Of a stretch of DNA of 64,000 nucleotides, positions 61,401 through 64,000 are shown piece by piece; positions within the stretch are counted from its first letter, which is position 1; every line of letters starts with the position of its first letter. The position numbers and the translations under genes were made by a program. The stretch is from assembly GCF_000266905.1 (NCBI RefSeq), contig NC_018023.1:79624-143623 (forward strand), in the 5' to 3' direction. The notes below the pieces were generated by a model. It saw nothing but the letters and a program-made list of their open reading frames with translations. It ran no database searches and had not been told where the DNA came from. This DNA comes from Mycolicibacterium chubuense NBB4. Its GTDB lineage: Bacteria > Actinomycetota > Actinomycetes > Mycobacteriales > Mycobacteriaceae.

Positions 61401-63990
61401 GCGCGAAGCCAAGCAGTGGTTCCCGGCCGCCAATGTTCTGCTGGGGTCCTCGGCCACCACCGCTGAGGGACGGCGGAGGTTCGTCGCTCAAACCGCCGCG
61501 AGCGAGTGGGACATGGTGATCGTGCCGCAGTCGGCCTTCACCGCGATCAACGTCTCCAACGACGTACGCACCGCCTACGCCGAGCGTCAACTCGATGAAC
61601 TGCGGACTCAGCTGGAGAACGCCACTGTCGAGCGCAGCCAGAAGGCCATCATGCGGGCCATCAAGACTGCACAGGCCCGGCTGGAGAAACTCATGGCTGC
61701 CGAAACCAAAGACGTCGGTTTGCGATTCGAGGAATCGGGATGCGATTACCTGTTGATCGACGAGGCACACATGTATAAGAACAAGCATCGTGTGTGCAAC
61801 ATCGAAGAGCTGTCGTGCGCCACCGCCGCCCAGCGAGCCGAAGACCTCAGCCTCAAGCTCGATGTCCTGCGCGAGCGACGCCACGACGAAGCCAGAGCCC
61901 GCGGCATCCCTGAACATGCCATCGTCGAACGTGTGGCCACCTTCGCCACCGGTACACCGATCGCCAATTCCCTTGGGGAACTGTGGGTTATGCAAACCTA
62001 TTTACGGCCCGATCTTCTCCAGGCCGCCGGAGTCGCCGACCTCGGAGACTGGGGAGCGGCGTTCACCGCCACCCACACCACCATCGAAGTCAACGCCACC
62101 GGCACCAAGCTGCGGCCCGTCACCCGCGTCGCCAAATACACCAACCTTCCTGAACTGCTGGCACTGTCGAGCGCCTACACCGATGTCGTCACCCGCGACC
62201 AAGTACCCGTGACACTTCCCAAGCTACGCACGGGGGCACGCCAAATCATCAGTCTGCAGCCCGACGTCGAAGTCGTCGACTTCATCGCCGACCTTGGTTG
62301 GCGCGCAGACCATCTCGACCCGCGCAAACCGCAGCACGACAACATCCTCAAGATCAGCAACGACGGGCGCAACGCCTCACTGGATCCCAGAATGGCCCAC
62401 CTCGGGGCACCCACACACAGTCGCGCCGCAGCCGTCGCCGAACAAGCCATCGCGGTCTACCACCGCCACGTACATCGCCTCTACCGAGACCCCGACACCG
62501 GCGTGGAAACGCCGACCCGCGGCGCACTGCAACTCATGTTCTGCGACCGCGGCACCCCCTCGAAAGATCCGCGCCAGTTCACCATCTACCAGGCGATCAA
62601 AGACGAACTCGTCACCCGAGGAATGCCACCCGAGCTGATTCGCTTCATCCACGAGGCACGAAACCCGGCACAGTTGAAATCCCTCTTCGCGCAATGTAAT
62701 CGAGGCGAAGTGTCGGTGCTCATTGGCAGCACCGAGAAGATGGGCACCGGCACCAACGTTCAAGCCCGGCTGGCCGCCCTACACCACGTGGATGTGCCCT
62801 GGCGGCCGGCCGACCTCGAGCAACGCGAAGGCCGCATTCTGCGGCAAGGCAACCAGAACCACGAAGTCGACATATTCAACTACGTCACCGAGTCCAGCTA
62901 CGACACGGTGATGTGGCAGCGAGTCCAGGCCAAAGCGCTATTCATCGAGCAGATGCGCCGCAGCGAGGTGCTCGACTCCGAGATCGAGGACCTTGGCGGG
63001 GGAGACATCGGCGCCGCCGCGGCGGAAACCAAGGCCATCGCCACCGGAGATCCCCGCTACCTGCGCCAGGTGGAACTCGACGACGCCGTTCGCCGCCTCA
63101 CCGCATTAGAGCGGGCACACCAACAGTCGATGCGCAACCGCGACTGGGAAGTGCGCGTCCTGGAACGGGCCATCCCGGCCAAACAAGCCGACATCGAGCA
63201 GCTCACCCCCATCGCCGCCGCGGCACAGGACCGCCCCGACATGCCCCACCGCGTGAGCGTGGGCGATGAGACGTTCACCGACCGGCCCGCCGCGGCCGCG
63301 GCACTAACCGCGGCGTGTCGACGCGCCTACATGGCCGGCAAGGATCGGGGAGCCTCCCGATATGAGCCGATCGGAGCCGCCATCAACGACGTCGAGGTCC
63401 TAGCCGCGCGCGACCTCACGCACGACATGCTGCTGCTGCGGCTGGCCGTGCCCTCGCGCACCACCAAGATTGATGCCATTGAGCTGCTGGCCGCTGGATC
63501 TCAGCTGGGCATCGACGTCTCCGGCCCCAAACAGCTCGGGCTGCTTCGCCGCGTCGAGAACCTCTACACCGGCCTACCCGAGCACCACGCCCGCCTCGAA
63601 CGCGAACAGGACCGCCAGCGAGCCGAACTCGACGACCTGCTTTCCAACCCACCAGTTCCCTTCGAGCAGCGCAGCGAGCTAGAAGCCAAACAAGCTGAAC
63701 TCTCCGCACTCACCCTTGAACTGCGGATGGCCGCTGAAAGCCCCGAGGCCAAAGCTAAAGCAGAGGCAGCCGCCCAGCGGATGACGGTGCGCGGCCGCCA
63801 ACCAGGATGGAGCCTGACCCTCAACCCCACCCCAGCGCTCGTCGAGGAACTCGGCTACCCCAACGCCGACGCACTGCGCCGCGCCATCCGAGTCCGGGAA
63901 CGGGTCGCGCTCGAACAGCACCAGCGCGAAGGCCTGGTCCGCGAAGACGAACGCACCCGCGACAACGACGGACCAGCCTTAGACCACTAA
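57820..63990 (+). CDS. Giant DNA methylase-helicase (DarB-like)
   Basis: 2056 residues from ATG 57820, preceded by AGGAGAGGA. Residues 24-223 are an Arg/Pro/Gly-rich linker overlapping another gene. An N6-adenine methylase-like domain follows: motif I LEPGCGSGTF (about 414-423) and motif IV GNVPFG (475-480, replacing N-P-P-F/Y). A superfamily 2 helicase comes next, with GAGKT (Lys1161), DEAH (1314-1317) and QREGRILRQGNQ (from 1668), ending in a coiled-coil-rich tail. Similar fused enzymes, such as DarB of phage P1, protect incoming DNA from restriction. No other in-frame start exists between 58490 and the methylase domain. Confidence 0.85.
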   Translation: MGRNRTPDPNQPDLFSILDSSGGDSDRSRDLEGGADRLLDRSESARRVDPPAPQRVPDGRSGQDQLDGGQHGRAAVGESHRGVEPPTQRPNAEPRDQGRPAAGGANAGRTDGAEQRTLRVDRDRRDPAVGAARPDPEASAAQLGATLDEPSSPERTQRGARSADRPPVAGAGLLGPISDQGGLSGFGASRGRPAPTRPPRGAVDRRISPDDLPRPARGRSARAVDSQVSLFDDPTDFGAEAEDAAPAHGPDDAATEAPDSNRGASAEPAGPSSAAGADATEPILAPIAAAEFLSAADFPASTEVLVPFGTKARARANIAAIELLHTLHDAQRPATLPEQRILAAWSGWGAIPQVFDPRADDFTAERVQLANLLTPQQYRHAQASILNAHYTDPAVVAAVWDALAAAGFSGGPVLEPGCGSGTFIGHAPHGATVIGVEADDITAAIASLLYPSAQIRNEGFENTRIPEGSFAAAIGNVPFGRYALTDPLHNPRRRSIHNHFIIKSLSLVAPGGYVAVLTSRYTMDSVKTAARQDIAQRADLIGALRLPAQAFSRVAGTDVVTDLLIIRRRDDDSHVDLNALEWINTEDVDLTDPDSGDEDQAPVNAYFLNNPHRILGVTELGRGLHGSPQLTVTGETGHHLADQLRDHLQPMIAAAVRRGLGLTARSEDLPPTIVEHFTAGLRVHGAQADDPPLYTLRYNASSRSIDVWAGHGWEPNKTPKTLVEETKELIALRDVATALIAAQRDGEPDHDRDQLRAHLNTLYDNYVRRRGPINRFEWVQRNATQALHDTRILKLEHLWREREGTTWRPYDGPVPDDVVEQWETEAWQPPEPFKKFRHLEGGMRYDPGWAVVSSLEDFDEETGQATKAPLFTRDVLTADVERTTADTPEEALAMSLDRTRRVDITLISQLLGVEDDDTRALLDGLVYPSLHDPDELVPAATALSGNVRSKLAAAIEAADANPLYTPYVEALRQVQPQQREADDIKVRPGAPWIPPAVIAAFAEKTFGATAVTAEHIGGRWTVEVAGYKRHGRLMTDEWGLTKRHFDAVSLLEAVCNSKAVVITTEEGDVDAQATFAAQAKCAKITEEFTRWLWADDERRDNLVAEYNRRFNSLRAPVYDGSHLPLPGLSDHFIPHSYQLNAVARIINEPTVLLDHVVGAGKTGSLVAGAAQLRRLGLVRQPWIVVPNHIIEQVGREAKQWFPAANVLLGSSATTAEGRRRFVAQTAASEWDMVIVPQSAFTAINVSNDVRTAYAERQLDELRTQLENATVERSQKAIMRAIKTAQARLEKLMAAETKDVGLRFEESGCDYLLIDEAHMYKNKHRVCNIEELSCATAAQRAEDLSLKLDVLRERRHDEARARGIPEHAIVERVATFATGTPIANSLGELWVMQTYLRPDLLQAAGVADLGDWGAAFTATHTTIEVNATGTKLRPVTRVAKYTNLPELLALSSAYTDVVTRDQVPVTLPKLRTGARQIISLQPDVEVVDFIADLGWRADHLDPRKPQHDNILKISNDGRNASLDPRMAHLGAPTHSRAAAVAEQAIAVYHRHVHRLYRDPDTGVETPTRGALQLMFCDRGTPSKDPRQFTIYQAIKDELVTRGMPPELIRFIHEARNPAQLKSLFAQCNRGEVSVLIGSTEKMGTGTNVQARLAALHHVDVPWRPADLEQREGRILRQGNQNHEVDIFNYVTESSYDTVMWQRVQAKALFIEQMRRSEVLDSEIEDLGGGDIGAAAAETKAIATGDPRYLRQVELDDAVRRLTALERAHQQSMRNRDWEVRVLERAIPAKQADIEQLTPIAAAAQDRPDMPHRVSVGDETFTDRPAAAAALTAACRRAYMAGKDRGASRYEPIGAAINDVEVLAARDLTHDMLLLRLAVPSRTTKIDAIELLAAGSQLGIDVSGPKQLGLLRRVENLYTGLPEHHARLEREQDRQRAELDDLLSNPPVPFEQRSELEAKQAELSALTLELRMAAESPEAKAKAEAAAQRMTVRGRQPGWSLTLNPTPALVEELGYPNADALRRAIRVRERVALEQHQREGLVREDERTRDNDGPALDH

Positions 63991-64000
63991 GCACCCTATA

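Noticed and set aside
1..64000. tRNA, rRNA genes and CRISPR arrays
   Set aside because: No cloverleaf, rRNA-like segment or regularly spaced repeat array was seen; the only repeats are the palindromes, the 611-bp duplication, the higA repeats and the IS ends.

Overview
The window looks like part of a large conjugative plasmid from a mycobacterium (or close actinobacterial relative). The evidence is high GC coding with strong third-position GC, a complete ESX-type (type VII) secretion locus with PE, PPE and WXG100-like substrates, a Gram-positive type IV secretion gene set beside it, parAB with palindromic centromere-like sites, a probable rep gene and a leading-region style regulatory block. 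The combination of ESX and type IV genes is the hallmark of the pRAW-type (ESX-P) conjugative plasmids, in which both systems are needed for transfer. Species and plasmid name cannot be read from the sequence.

Layout. 0.3-10.0 kb (minus strand): conjugation genes ending with eccA (small membrane proteins, a TcpC-like protein, a probable glycan-binding-domain protein, a PrgI-like protein, a VirB4-like ATPase, a TrbL/VirB6-like protein, eccA). 10.1-12.1 kb (plus): an XRE regulator, a membrane protein and a higBA-type toxin-antitoxin pair. 12.3-37.4 kb (minus): the ESX locus, in order of transcription a DUF4226-like protein, EspC-like, EspH/YbaB-like, EspB-like, YbaB, two paralogous membrane-anchored proteins around a small protein, an 809-residue secretion-associated protein, eccB, eccC, an XRE regulator, an inverted-repeat operator, PE, PPE, two Esx proteins, espG, an EspI-like ATPase, eccD, mycP and eccE.

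37.7-46.5 kb: plasmid maintenance, with a DNA-binding protein, a probable replication initiator, a winged-helix regulator with iterated operators, a DUF2637 membrane protein, about 2.4 kb without convincing genes (possible origin), and parAB flanked by five palindromes built on TTTTCCGCGGAAAA. 46.8-49.3 kb: an IS21-family element. 49.3-52.3 kb: accessory genes (two TetR regulators, an alpha/beta-hydrolase-fold protein without its nucleophile, a membrane protein), probably an inducible cargo operon. 52.6-55.0 kb: two peptidoglycan hydrolases, a lytic transglycosylase and an NlpC/P60 protein, that share an almost identical WXG-like N-terminal domain through a 611-bp direct duplication. 55.0-64.0 kb: XRE regulator, WhiB, two winged-helix proteins, a cupin-like protein, and a giant DNA methylase-helicase with a second gene nested in another frame near its start.

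How it fits together (inference): the ESX-P locus and the type IV genes build the transfer apparatus; the two hydrolases probably open the peptidoglycan; ParAB, Rep and HigBA keep the plasmid; the XRE regulators, which share a motif, control the transfer operons from palindromic operators; the methylase-helicase may protect or remodel incoming DNA. No relaxase or coupling protein was recognised, so part of the conjugation set must lie outside the window.
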